Shown here one piece after another: positions 25,408 through 37,000 of a DNA stretch of 64,000 nucleotides (positions are counted from its first letter, which is position 1; every line of letters starts with the position of its first letter). The notes beneath the pieces are model-generated. The model saw nothing but the letters and a program-made list of their open reading frames with translations. It made no database searches and was not told the origin of the DNA. The DNA is from Echinostoma caproni (taxonomy: Eukaryota; Platyhelminthes; Trematoda; Plagiorchiida; Echinostomatidae): NCBI GenBank assembly GCA_900618425.1, contig UZAN01039702.1, positions 51,007 through 115,006 on the forward strand, read 5' to 3'. Made by a program: the position numbers and the translations under genes.

Positions 25408-26003
25408 AAACGTAACCTCATACGCAGTCTCCTGCAGAGAGCAAGGCGCATCTGATCATAAGATACTTTGAAGAAAGAACTTGGACTAAAGAGGAGAATC
25501 TTACTGGAAAATGGATACCTTGAGAAGTTTATTGACCGTATTTGGTCTGAGCAGAATAAGCCAATAAAAATGCCAAAAGCGGAGGAGAAAATGCTTTTTG
25601 ATAAAACTTCCATTCAAAGGCGGTGTCTCCACTGAGAGTGTCAGTAGAGTTTCATTCTCAGCTGTGAAATCTGCATCGAATGCAGCTCAGATAAGATGTG
25701 TACTCTCTACGTCAGCATCCGATGCTACAACAAAGATACACTGCCTATGTTGACCTCATCTATGATTNNNGCTCATCCAGTGGAGACGGGACAAGTGGTT
25801 GACATGCGGTCTGCATTTACAATCGTTTATCGAGTCTCACCACACCCCTCGAGAGCAATTCGGTTTCGGAAGTTAGCAACCACAGAGGCGATTAGCATCC
25901 GAGTCATGAAGCCTGAGCTGTGCACACAACGCAAATTGATTCCAGCTCTCAAACCCCCTGGCCAGGGGAAGAGAAAATCGCTTGTTCACACGACTATGAT
26001 GTA
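25408..26003 (+). mobile_element. Penelope-like element, RT thumb and endonuclease relic
   Basis: Plus-strand frames starting at about 25408 read RNLIRSLLQRARRI, then LKKELGLKRRILLENGY and LEKFIDRIWSEQNKPIKMPK: the thumb region of a Penelope-like RT. After a frame change near 25600 comes IKLPFKGG then SAVKSASNAAQIRCVLSTSA, the connector before the nuclease. After NNN at 25768-25770 the second half of the GIY-YIG domain follows (25773-25960): HPVETGQVVDMRSAFTIVYR, ATTEAISIRVMKPELC and LIPALKPPG. The first half of the nuclease, including the CxC knuckle and YxG motif, is missing at the NNN, so either a deletion or an assembly gap removed it. Several stops and the frame change show this is a relic. 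It belongs to a different sequence group from the 12.3 kb copy. Confidence 0.8.
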
Positions 26004-27593
26004 ACACCATGACGTAACGACTGTGGTTATTTGATCCAAACAGCGCACAAATTTGGAGTTCTCTTGGGCTCATTGCCAAAAGCATGACTCATCCACCTTT
26101 CTGCTTGACCGTATTGAAATGGTTTCTTATAAATGTAATTGTAAAGACTTGAAAAGGAATTCGCCGAAAACATGTTTGCCTACATTGTGCTCACATACAT
26201 AATACTCTCAAAGATAGTAAACTTCACATGAGCCCGTAAATTATTAGTTCGAATAATTCTTCATTTATTGATGATACATGGCATTCTAGATCGTCGGTGT
26301 CGGTGTGCTCACCGGGCTAGATGTGCTTTTGCAGACGTTTCGTAGTCGGGTTAGGTAATATTATCGGGGTGAGTTCGGCATAACCGATCTCATACGCGAC
26401 CGCAGTACTAGCGGTACGGATCAACTGATTTACACTCGAACGAAACGTGCACGAACCACTTAATACTGCCGTTGTGCAAATGACCTGATTTTTCTACAAA
26501 GAGTTAAGTTTCGGATACATTCTGATTATTTCAAGTGAACTGTGGCATGTATGTTTGCGGCCAAAAGGTGTTGTGTATCCAGATTTAGATCTCCTGATAG
26601 ACATTTTAGTAAAACGAATCGAGATAAGGTTTATGCCTTCATATCGGGTGCATTATCGGAAGAAAAAACATGAGTGACGGAATTCGAAAATTCCATTCAT
26701 CAATATAATGGGTGTTTTATCATAAAAGTAATGTTACGATAAACGCCCAGAATAACTCGCCATGCATGGGCGTCAGCGGATGAAACTGAAAAATGAAATG
26801 TAAGTGGCCGGCATAACGCTAATTCCCGTTATGACTACATACTTCCATTCTAAATATTGATTGGAAAATAAGTAATTTAGATAACATAGATCAAATTGGT
26901 GAAATTTCACGGAAAGAAAGAAATGGTAAAATGTGTGTAGTGTAAGCTTGATTGATGTTTATGCAAGCTTAGAGAGTTCTCAAAAGTATCACGACTGGAT
27001 ATGTGATCATAAGGATCTGACAGACTGTTTTTTGGACTGATTTACATATATTTCATTGCATCATAGCATCTTTCCGTTAGAAAGAAGACTGTGATGAGAA
27101 ATAAATTTGAAATAAAGTGGTATATGGAGATTAAATTGTAACGAAACCGCTTGCTTCAGCGGAACACACTTATTACATGTGTGCTTACAATATCTCTTCC
27201 CTGACCAGATATATTTCTGATAAAATACTGATTACGTTCTAATGAAAAAAAGAATTGGGTCCCATTCATTTTTTCCACTATTTCAGTCTCTACGTAAAAT
27301 TCGTCACTATGCATGCGCACACATGTGGATATAAAATTCTGCTCCTTTAGATGTGAGGCTCTCTTTTGTCTCATTCAATCTACCAGTTTTAGTTTCCTCT
27401 CACTTGTATTTCTGGTCAATAATTTGGTATCAGTCAATTTTATTGCCAACGAAATTGGTCAATCTGCACGGCCAACAAGTGATAAAGAGCCAGAACCACC
27501 AGCTCGGTAATGATACGATTTATACAGGATCGAGTCAACGAAAGAACAGTTGTTGGTCCGATCACCGCTGAATGCACGAAATGGCTCGACGTT
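26004..27593. other. Gene-free stretch with a GC-richer patch
   Basis: No gene recognised. From about 26.28 to 26.47 kb the sequence is GC-richer and contains a 6-bp inverted repeat, CTCACC and GGTGAG, spaced by about 60 nt; it is probably a repeat fragment, of unknown family. Confidence 0.35.
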
Positions 27594-27620
27594 TGTGTGT
27601 GTCTGTGTATGTGTGTTGTG
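27594..27620. repeat. GT-rich microsatellite
   Basis: Interrupted GT run of the type TGTGTGTGTCTGTGTATGTG. The frames with Cys-Val runs across it are artefacts. Confidence 0.8.
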
Positions 27621-28589
27621 AACGTGAAGAGTCCCGTTTTGCTCGACTGAATAAACCAATCATCTTTTGCAGTTCTTGGCATAGAAATGAGGCAAGAACG
27701 TTCAGTTGGGTTCATCTAAAATTGGTGACATGCACTCCTGCTCAGATAACACCAAAGTAGTAGGCATTTATCTTTGTATCTTACAGCTCCGAAAACTTGA
27801 GACCAAATAATTGAGTCTAGCACATTGATCCTGGAGAGAAGTTTTGAAGTAAAGCTTGACCGAAATGTAGGTAGTCTGAGGAAAAAGCGTCTCATGATGG
27901 ACAGTAAACTGGATTCGTATCAATGTGACTTATGTGGTTAAGATTTTGTCAAATGAAATAAGAGTATTTTTTTCCGATGCAAATATGGAACAAATTTTCA
28001 ATTTTTGTGAGTCTTGTCGCATCCATTCGTTAACTAAGATTGAGTTTGATTCAATTAATTAATTAATATATATGTCGGTTTGTAGCAGTGATACCCGTCA
28101 GATCTCACCCCTTTCATCTGAGCTCCAGTTTCACTGACGTATTCAAAGTCTGGTTGTTGAATTTGAATGTTTAATCCACAAAACATTCGTGAAGAGAACC
28201 ATTTGATCCGATTTTGGATCCAGACCAATCAGTTTATGCTTGGCATGTGGTCAGTCGGCTGTAGAACACTCTGCTAGACCTATCACGCGTGCTGTCCATA
28301 TTCCGCATTGCAAACTATTTTATTCTGATAGAAAAAGAGCTTTTCTCATTTATTTCTCTCATTGTAATCGGGACAGGTTTGTTGCCAATCTCCCTTGGGT
28401 GTACGGTTATCTTCCAATGGTTTAGACTTTCTGTCTCAACTGCTTCCAACTGTTTTGCTACGCGAAACTCCAAACGGAACTGTAACAAGAAACGAGCCAA
28501 TCTTGAGTTAGATTTGGAACACGAATTCCCGTTTCACAACGCACAAATGGGAACCCAGAGACACACAAACACAAGCACACGCGTGCACG

Positions 28590-28603
28590 CACACACACAC
28601 ACA
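28590..28603. repeat. CA microsatellite
   Basis: A CA run of 14 bp within a wider CA-rich stretch (28560-28605), which produces His-Thr runs in a 121-codon plus-strand frame (28289-28654). The first half of that frame has two hydrophobic segments but no recognisable family. Confidence 0.8.
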
Positions 28604-30352
28604 TGTATTACCCACACGGAAGTTCCCAAATGCCTGGAAAGTTTCCAAGAATAAGTTATTTGTGTAATCCGTCGCGTATCAGAAAATCATGATTCAATTG
28701 TTGTCGCTTTCGGACCCCCTCAGTACTCTGTCCTCGCTTATGCACCGATTTGTTTGTTTTAATACACACGTAAAGGAAATGTAAGGGATGAATTTTTCAA
28801 TTTTTCTCACATTGTATAGCATTTTTCATACTCTGCTTAGAAAACCAAGTCGGAAAATGTATTGATTTGTATACCAGGTGCCCAGAACTCATCATTTTGT
28901 TTTGTTCTTAGTCGCACAAATGAGCACAAACTACTGGTTTACCAAGAAAACATCCACAGGACAGTATAATCCGCTCATTTCTCATGCACATTGACAAGGG
29001 ATTGTCCGTTGCGTTGGGTTCGTTGGAGTTCGTATTTCTCAAAACAAATTGTGTGCACCACATATATATTGACGTGTTTACCCGTATTTGAGCACGGAGT
29101 GGCCGCCATTTACTCTAAACGGTATCTTGACATAGACTATGCTGTTACACTCAATTAAGTTTCATTGTGATCTGAAAGTGAATTAAAGACGAAAAGGTAA
29201 GAAGCTTCATTTTTTTGGTTCTTAGACTAAATCATAGTCCTCAACTTACTGAAACATTCTTCATATTTTTGATATTGGAATCGCGATGTCACAACAATTC
29301 TTATAAAAACCAATCATGAAATATCTTACCGGTAAGCGAATCTGGTTAGATACTCTCCTCTTGTGTGCTGAATCATGCTATCCAGACACGGTTTCATCAA
29401 ATTTAATCAAATTATGGACTGCGTTGCATGATAATTGGTGGGGGATATGCAAATTCTCCTGGTGAATACTCCGTAAACCCAATCAGTTTACCTTTCAAAA
29501 TACTCTAAATACTTGTGTCAGTTGGCTCAAATTCCGTCACCTACCGGATACGAACTGCTCCAAAACGTAAAAAAATTCATCAAAGTCGTATAAAGCACGG
29601 AAAACTGTTTTATCTTGGTTTTCAGTCGTTGCTGATATAAACCATCCGACTGCTTTTCTAAATAAAGTGTGTCTGAAACTTTAAAGTGATTTCTTTTCTT
29701 TACGAACCATGTAATATGGAATTCTGGTGTACTAGAGTCTTTTGGTTGTTAAAACCAAGCAAATACCCCCTGATCGAGATTAGTGACTACATAACATTTT
29801 ATTGAATCAAACAAAACAGCAAGTTTTATCGAGGAAGGAAACCTGGAAAAGTAATCCGGGAAACGTTGCTCACGGTAACACCTCCGGTGTTGTGCATGAG
29901 CTTGCAGAGAGTGCCGTATTTCACGGTTGTCAAAATTTTGACAGCTAAATTTGTTCAAGTGCATCTAAGTGTACAGGAAATATATAGATCTTACCCTCGG
30001 TGTTGCTTGAATGAGTAACAATGAGGCGTTGAACAAATCGCCACTGGGCGTGAACATTCATCCGTGCGTTCTTTCCCTCACTGCCAACAACCTCATGATG
30101 TGGGTAGGTGTGCCTGCGACAGTCATGAATTCACGCGTGTAAAATTCACTGCTATTTTCTACTTGCTCTCTTCACCTTTCTCTTTGGGTTGGTACAGATA
30201 TTTGCTAGAATGAGAAAAAAGTAGTTAGTGGATCGTAGAAATAGGGGAACTAATTAGCACATATAATTTGGATAAAAGAAAATTTGAAAAATGGTTAGGA
30301 GCGTAAAAATGAACTCTCGAGAAAATACGATTAACCGAAGCTTTGCGCTAGT

Positions 30353-30368
30353 TTTCGTTACTCATCAG
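30353..30368 (-). ncRNA. Hammerhead-like core motif
   Basis: On the minus strand the sequence reads CTGATGA, then GTAAC, then GAAA: the two conserved strands of a hammerhead core with only a G-C pair and a UAA loop for stem II. Natural hammerheads with such a minimal stem II would be weak, and I could not find a convincing stem I, stem III or NUH site near it. Flanking sequence to about 30.05 kb is repeat-like. Penelope-like elements are known to carry hammerheads in their terminal repeats, so this may be such a remnant. Confidence 0.25.
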
Positions 30369-30657
30369 GTCTAGTACTCATATCAAATTCATTATCCCAA
30401 GAAAACTTGCAATATCAAATGTTTAGGGTGCATTTATTATCCACTGGCTAGACACTGCCTGTTGAGCACACAAATGCGAGACCTGAAAATAAGAAAAAGC
30501 ACGGCAAATTGACACAACGATGTTTATTTGAATATGGTTCATCTAAAACGTATATATCATTACACTATGAGTAAAGAAATGTTTATTGGATTATAAAAGA
30601 TGAGGACAAAGTTTGAAAACAGTAAAAACAAATAATATTGCTATGAAATTTGAGATA

Positions 30658-31521
30658 TCAATAAGATAGCTGTGATGGACAACGCAACATGCCAAGGTAT
30701 AGCACATTATTAGGAAAAATAATGATCATATCACTGATCAATATGCAGTACACAAAACTGTTGTTCCGAGACTTGTGAAAAAAAGCAGTCTTAGCTTCCC
30801 TGCTTTTACTTCCAGATAGAATCAAGTTCTTGTGATCACCTGAGATTGATGTTACTTCGATTTTCTTTCCTAAACGTAACTTCACCTTTAGGCATTTACA
30901 GTTACCTGCATGGTTATAAGAGCAAAATAGATTGATGTGTTGGCTGTTTACAAAATTGAGATCAATTGGCTTGAAGTAATCCATCAAATCACAAAAATCG
31001 AGAAGCAGAAACATAGAGATTGGGATGAGGAAGAGACCCCATGTGTCATATCTGGGGATTTCTGTTAACCTTGACGTGAGGAGTTTGATCACATTTTCTA
31101 ACGTCATCATCGCTTGATACAAATCACGATCAGATTTACGATCTATATGAATTAGAGGCCAGGGAATTTTTTCGCTTTGATCAGTTTTTCTGTAAACACA
31201 GTGATGGGGATTAGCGGGATAAGTGCTACTGCTTCTTCTGTTGCTAATGGGCCTTGTTTTGCGAGTTACAATCTACTTGGGGTACTTGGAATATGAATTT
31301 CTAATTGTCATTGTCGACGGGATACTCTGTTTCTGCAAGGTGGCTATGACCACAGTTCTTGTTGCTTTCACGCAAAGAACAGTACACGGGCCGAATTTTA
31401 TTTGTTTGATTTCACCTGATTTTACGTCGTAGCCGTACGTCGGTGGTGAGGGGGTGGTTGATTAGTTCAGATCATTCAAATAGCGCATCCATCTGTATTT
31501 CTCCTGGAAGCCAATGTGTGG
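30658..31521 (-). pseudogene. Long frame with two stops: damaged exon or pseudogene
   Basis: Read on the minus strand, this frame runs 288 codons with only two internal stops, TAA at 31464-31462 and TAG at 31275-31273. At this base composition about one codon in fifteen should be a stop, so chance is very unlikely. It begins after CTTCCAG with EKYRWMRYLNDLN, then (after TAA) STTPSPPTYGYDVKSGEIKQ, IKFGPCTVLCVKATRTVVIA and TLQKQSIPSTMTIRNSY, and (after TAG) IVTRKTRPISNRRSSSTYP, then DRDLYQAMMTLENVIKLLTS, a hydrophobic WGLFLIPISMFLLL and a Cys-containing end. CAG/GTAACT at 30906/30905 is a good donor site. The GYDVKSGEIKQIKF...VVIATLQ part looks like a beta-propeller blade and loosely recalls BCAS3-type proteins, from memory only. 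Both stops could have arisen from CAA and CAG by C to T change. I do not assign a function. Confidence 0.45.
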
Positions 31522-31739
31522 TCACAAACCTCTTCCTTATTAATAACTGTATATTGGTATGCTTAAAACAGTAGGAAGAAAAGCATTGAAAAGATAACCA
31601 TCAACCAGATGGGAACCGTTTGAAGGTGGTCCGCAAAATGATGATGAACCCTTTAAAACTCAAGAATATTTCGATTAGTCATATTGCGTAGTCCGACTTC
31701 AACGCCACATGGATGAGAAAATTGATCATGACCTTCTAA

Positions 31740-31815
31740 ATGATCCGGTACTGAAGCCTTTCATTCTGTCCACAGACTAAGAGTATCTGCTAAACCACTA
31801 AACGACAACAGCCCC
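31740..31815 (-). repeat. Possible tRNA-like relic
   Basis: On the minus strand GGCTGTTGTCGTTTAGTGG resembles the head of the tRNA-like repeat at 4323-4297 (GGCTGTTG followed by an A-box-like stretch). The B box is not convincing. It is a weak call. Confidence 0.2.
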
Positions 31816-32047
31816 TTATTTGGTATATTATGCATCGTAACGTAACAAGTCAGTGATCACTTACAGTAAATCATAGTATAATGATAAGTGGACGTTTTTA
31901 TTCCAGTGTTTTTGAAAAACAAATGATCAATATTGCTGGTTTTATCTGTACGGAAACGGATTCATCAGTGGAAATGTATATCAAATTACATGTTTTAGTG
32001 AAATGCTGGAGTACCCTCACTGCACAGAAACCCATTCTATTCTATTT

Positions 32048-32074
32048 CAACAACAACGGTAACAACAACAACAA
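32048..32074. repeat. AAC microsatellite
   Basis: CAACAACAACGGTAACAACA continuing as an AAC run, interrupted once. It yields an Asn-rich end on a short plus-strand frame that is otherwise unremarkable. Confidence 0.8.
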
Positions 32075-33884
32075 ATCATTGTACCTAGAATAATAGATAA
32101 ACGAGCAGAAAAAGGAGACAAGGATTGTGCGACGCTAGGGTTTTGGCTATTTGTTTCTCAGTTGTTAACGCAAAACCCTTTGGTCCACGTATCAAATTGA
32201 AGACAGCGTCCCAAAAATGAAGATGCAATGTGGCACATTTGGCTGTCTTGTTGGTGGATACATGGTTTTCTGGCAAAAACGGTTGTTTAGAATACCGAAC
32301 CTAACAAAGTACTGTGAGGTAACACGTTTTCTTGGACATGCAGTTGGGTCATCGGGTTGACCGGTCAATGTGGTTTGTTGTGCACCTTAAAACTCCAGGC
32401 GACCTGTTTTTCTTGAGCTGCTGAGTGGTGCGGCATCGTCAACTTCTCCAATAATGCACTTTGAAACATGTGGTGTTAGGAATCGTCTAATTTCATCTAT
32501 ATCAGCTTTACTAAATAACCAAGAGAGATGTTGAGTGGCCTCAGTGACTTTCCAGCCAATTTACTGGATTTAATCATGATGAAGTTCCTTCAGATGCACT
32601 TAACTAGCAACTGAGGGAGAGCATGATATTTGAATTTCAACTTCCTTGGCAAAACGAACGAAGCAATCGCCAATCAGTAACTCAAATATCGGAAAATTAT
32701 TTATATGCATCGAAGATTGACTCAACTTCAGTTGTATTGGGATCTGGATCAAAGTAATCAACCAATACAGGTTGTTTGTGAAAAATATAAAGTATTCTAA
32801 CTGTTCAACTTATTAAGCGTAAAGAGTTGGGGAAAACACTATTGATGTTGGATAGCGAACCGATCAGAAGGATTAGCAATACATATGCTCTTACACATTC
32901 CCCAGTGAAAAATAGCTGGCTTGTTCAAATGGCTAAAATTCATTTGTTTCGTTATACAAAAAGGTATCAACAAAATGCAATGAAAGAGGCAGATAGACTA
33001 ATAATTAAACAAGAACAGCTGTCGTTTGTAAATACTACAAAATCATAAACATGTCAATTGAACAATTAAAGCTGTGACCCTAAGAAGAATGCCCTCAATA
33101 TTGGACTTCTTTAAGGTCACGTTTAGCGACTTTGACAGGAAACGGTTGGCATTTGATATGTCCATTTGGATCCTGTGAAGTTAGAGACAACTGACACTTG
33201 GTGTGGGGCTTTCTTGAGTTTTAATCAAAATATAATTGCCCATACATCCCAAATCCGATGGCGTGGCTACGTATCTTTGATCTATTGTGATCATTTTGCA
33301 TAATGCATAATCAAACAAATTTCACGTAAGAGACCTGGCAAAGCAAAAGCAATGTCTATAATGAGCAGCGTCCACCATTCTGATTTTTGTTGATGATTCA
33401 GATTGGAGCAAAGCTTTGCTTTAAAAATTCCTCTCTGAATTTTTAACTGATTCGGTCGGCATCTGCTATAGCTAACTAGTAAATGGTATTGATATTTAGT
33501 GAAAATGAAAAATACATAAAAAGATGATGATGATGCTCCAAAACAAACCTCCTTTATGTTTTCTGTTGGGGGTAACTTTCCAGAACAGGAATGCAATTTT
33601 CCCTAAAATTCTATCTGCAAATAATCTTAGAAATATGGTACAAATTAGCACCACCAATGTCATTTTATGTTCTTATGAAGAGCTCTACTTCATTACAGAG
33701 TTTTTATTAAATTCAATCCGTATGAGTAGAGTAAAGCAAATAATGTGAGAAGAATTGATCTCGATTACGGTTACACGAGCCGAGGTCTAAGTCGTCCCCC
33801 GAAAATCTAGACAAACGCATATTTAATACGGAAATTCTTCGTGTATATAGCAAATGAAGTGTGAACTGAAAATCTGGGAAGCAT

Positions 33885-34014
33885 TGGTCAGCAGTTTCGA
33901 CCTGGTTGAGTCTCATCAGCAGTGCGAATCCATTTACCCAATTGGGGATCGAACCCGGGACCTCATGGGTAGAACGCAAGCATGCTATCCACTCGGCTAC
34001 CGGGCAGCTGACCA
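33885..34014 (-). mobile_element. tRNA-derived SINE with split type III hammerhead ribozyme
   Basis: Transcript on the minus strand. A pol III A box TAGCCGAGTGG (33999-33989) and a B box GGGTTCGATCC (33956-33946 region) mark a tRNA-derived head. Outside and around it lie hammerhead parts in the right order: the 5' end TGGTCAGCTG (34014-34005); a decayed cleavage triplet GCC, where the other copy has GUC (34005-34003); stem I CGGT (34002-33999) facing ACTG (33923-33920); core CTGATGA (33919-33913); stem II GACU/GGUC with a 6-nt loop (33912-33899); core GAAA (33898-33895); and CTGCTGACCA (33894-33885). The last pairs with the 5' end over eight Watson-Crick pairs plus one more after a U-U mismatch, making stem III. 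The element ends coincide with the ribozyme ends. The tRNA-like domain therefore sits within the stem I loop. In the type III fold, cleavage would fall near the 5' end. This copy has lost the U of the cleavage site. No target-site duplication was identified. Confidence 0.75.
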
Positions 34015-37000
34015 GACCTTTTATTTTTCATTTACACGAAATAGCACAATCCATCTTTGCGAGGTTGTTGCGGGCCACAGACCCTGCTCATCTCAGCACT
34101 AGCCTGCATTTTCATGACTCGGTTGGAAACAACATCAGGAACCGGAACATTAAACGTATATTTAGTAGAGCACAAGGTTTTTGTGAGGATTTCATGTGAA
34201 TAGTGGGCATTGTTTCGTTGCAGTCATAGGAAAAGTAGCAAAACTGGTAAGGGCTTTTAAGTGCACTATAACGGAATCACCGTTTGATACTTCTTCGAGT
34301 TTGATTGTGAGTGGAAAAGTAATTCATCAAATATTCGCACAATTCCTTTGTAAGACTAAAAATGCATGGTGAACCCTAGTGAACTATTCCGACTGCACGC
34401 TGGCTTTTATTTTCCCACAAGTGAAATAGTTCAATTTATCTGTGAACGAGATTTTGTTTTTATATAAACATATGTGTACAGTGAAACAAAATCTTCTAAA
34501 CAAAGTCTATGAAAACACTAGAAAAAATAAGAGTGGTATGTGTTTATGAGTAAACATTGAACACGTTTAGCAGTCACAGGAAAACATCAAACAGTAGCTT
34601 CTTAGAAAACACTCCTCATACTTGTACTTCAACTTGTTTCGATTACGCTGATCTGTGTCTGTTTGTGTCGGTACGTGCGCGTGTTGGGATGGGTGGGTGA
34701 TCAAACGATCAGAATGGTGAGTACGTCAGTGCGGTTCGATTCAGTGTCTATTTAAAACCTGCGATCTTGTTGAAAATGGTTAGTGAATGAAGCCGTGAAA
34801 AGTCAGGTACACAACACAGAATATTTCACTTGACTCTCTTTAACCCACAGAAGCCATAACTGACATCTGGTCGAAGACGATCAATGAGAATAGCAGTCAT
34901 TCTCCGAGGAAATCTTACTCCCATTCGAAGCATAAATATACCTATGACAATAGGCAGAATTCTGAAAAATGATTGTGTTACTTTCTTATTTATGACGATT
35001 TGCGCATTGATGAATAAGTAGACGACCAACGCCAAATGTTCAGCTCATTGCAGGCTTCGTTGTTCTAATCGTTTCAGTACACTGAAACATCTTATCAGTT
35101 TTATGGTATTTTTTAACTGTTCAGTAATCTTCTTATATTCTGTGTTTGAAAGTAATCATAATCATAATCGTACTAGCATATTGTGTTTGAAAATGTGCAA
35201 TCCGCTTTAAATCCTTAGTCAACGAAATTCTCATCTGACTTGTGAATTCAATCTCTTCTGGCTGCAAGTCAAAGCGAACGTGATGTGAGTTTCTATGAAA
35301 TTATATTTAATGAATATTCAAATGTAACCTGAATGAGGAGTAAACCCCAATCTCCTTGAGAGGAACTCAGAAGAGCAACGCTTACCGGCATACACGACTT
35401 TGATATATGTGTTGGAAATCAGGAATGTAGTTTACTCATAATTTTGTTCCTGGAGCCTGATTAACACTGTACAAAAGTGCCTGAGTCAAAATTCAGTCAG
35501 TTCAGTGACTCATGACCATTGACAAGATACGCATTCATGGTGTTCTTTTTCTTCAGGAAGTGATGTTGCTTCTCCCCCATGGTTTGGTTTCATCTGGGGG
35601 AAAATGTCAATCGCAGAAATGGATAAAACGAATAAACGTATTTGAGGAAGGCAGAAGAAGTCACGGAATCCTGATTATCAGTTGGATGCTTCAACATTGA
35701 GTAGACCAAAGGAACTCTAATGCATTTTTGCCAAGACAAGAATAAAGAGATCTACCGGTAGTGTCCAAATGAATCAGAGTGGCGGAGTGAATAGTAGCCC
35801 TCCTGGATCCTCAGATATGAAAAGCCAGCCACACCCCCATAATGTGCACTGTTGAATAAAGCTGACTTTAAAGTAGTATACATATTTAAACCAGTAGGGA
35901 ATTTTATTGGTATAGAGAATAAGGGTCAATAAATATGTTATGCATCCTGATGGATGATATTTCGGGGTTTAACGTTTAATTCCCAGTTTCTATACATATA
36001 CTTATATAAATCTATTTATTAAGACGAAATGGAATTGAATGTATTCAATGAGTCACAGTTTATTTGTAGAATGTTTTATTCAGGCCATAAATTAGTTTGT
36101 GGGGTCCTAAACTTGTAAAAAAAGAGGACTATCCCGTTTGGTCAGCAGATAACTAGCAAGAGAACACACTGTGCAGCATTTGGAAGATTGGCAAATTCGT
36201 TACAAGCGGAAATCGCCTGATAGAAAAAATAAATAAGGTCCAAGGCAACGCCTCAGCTATGATCTTATAAAGCACGAGAATTATCTTGATGTCACACATA
36301 TTGGCTTTGTTTCAATGAGTTGCAAATGTTTAAAAAACGTCCTAGAATACAAATTAGTTTGTGTGACTAGTAAGACTCTTTTTTACTCCTTATAATGGGC
36401 GTTCTTCTGCGCTGCTCTTTGGAAAAGGGGAGAAATCAATTGTCGCTGCACTTCTCATTGAATTGTGCTCCAGGTACCTTTGTCTGGACTATGCATTTGT
36501 CAAGATATAACTATACATCGGTTTATTGCTTAGCATTTGGTGATAAAAGTTCAAGAGTTCCCCTCAGCTATCCGTGCATGACTGGTGAAAGAGTTAAATG
36601 TTCGATTGTGTTGTAATTAAATCGTTATCAAATGTTTTACTTGGATTGAGTGCTTTCCGGTAGTAGAGTACGGGGTTCGGTATATCTGAGCGACGTAAAT
36701 GGATCCCAGCTTTGATAAAGCTCAGTTTTGATTTGCTAATTGGAGCATGCTTTTGGAAATGTCGTCGCAACATTGCATACACCTTTAGTTAAATCCAGCA
36801 TCAATCCATTGAACAGAATCATTACCAAATTAATTTCGCTGTCAATCACTTAGTGCTACGAATTAAGCAGGTTCATGTGTAGGTCTATTCAACTTTGGCT
36901 TTATCATCTGTTGAACTTTCCATTGTTTACTGTTCAAATTATGCTACGGAATGATTTCATTGCTCATTGTTTGCAATAAAAGATGGAAATCAGTTATGCT

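Noticed and set aside
26282..26450. Degenerate hammerhead-like arrangement (CCGATAA ... GAAAC GTC) within a CTCACC/GGTGAG stem
   Set aside because: Core CTGATGA is mutated, stem II does not pair, and GAAAC runs straight into GTC without room for stem III; only one copy.
28289..28654. 121-codon plus-strand frame with two hydrophobic segments
   Set aside because: Its second half is a translated CA microsatellite; length within chance expectation; no family recognised.
29826..29954. Minus-strand stretch reading KYGTLCKLMHNTGGVTVSN before a stop
   Set aside because: Only about 42 codons, alternative frames are open over the same bases and the splice sites are unconvincing.
32827..33048. 73-codon plus-strand frame
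   Set aside because: TTG start, no domain, no supporting splice site.
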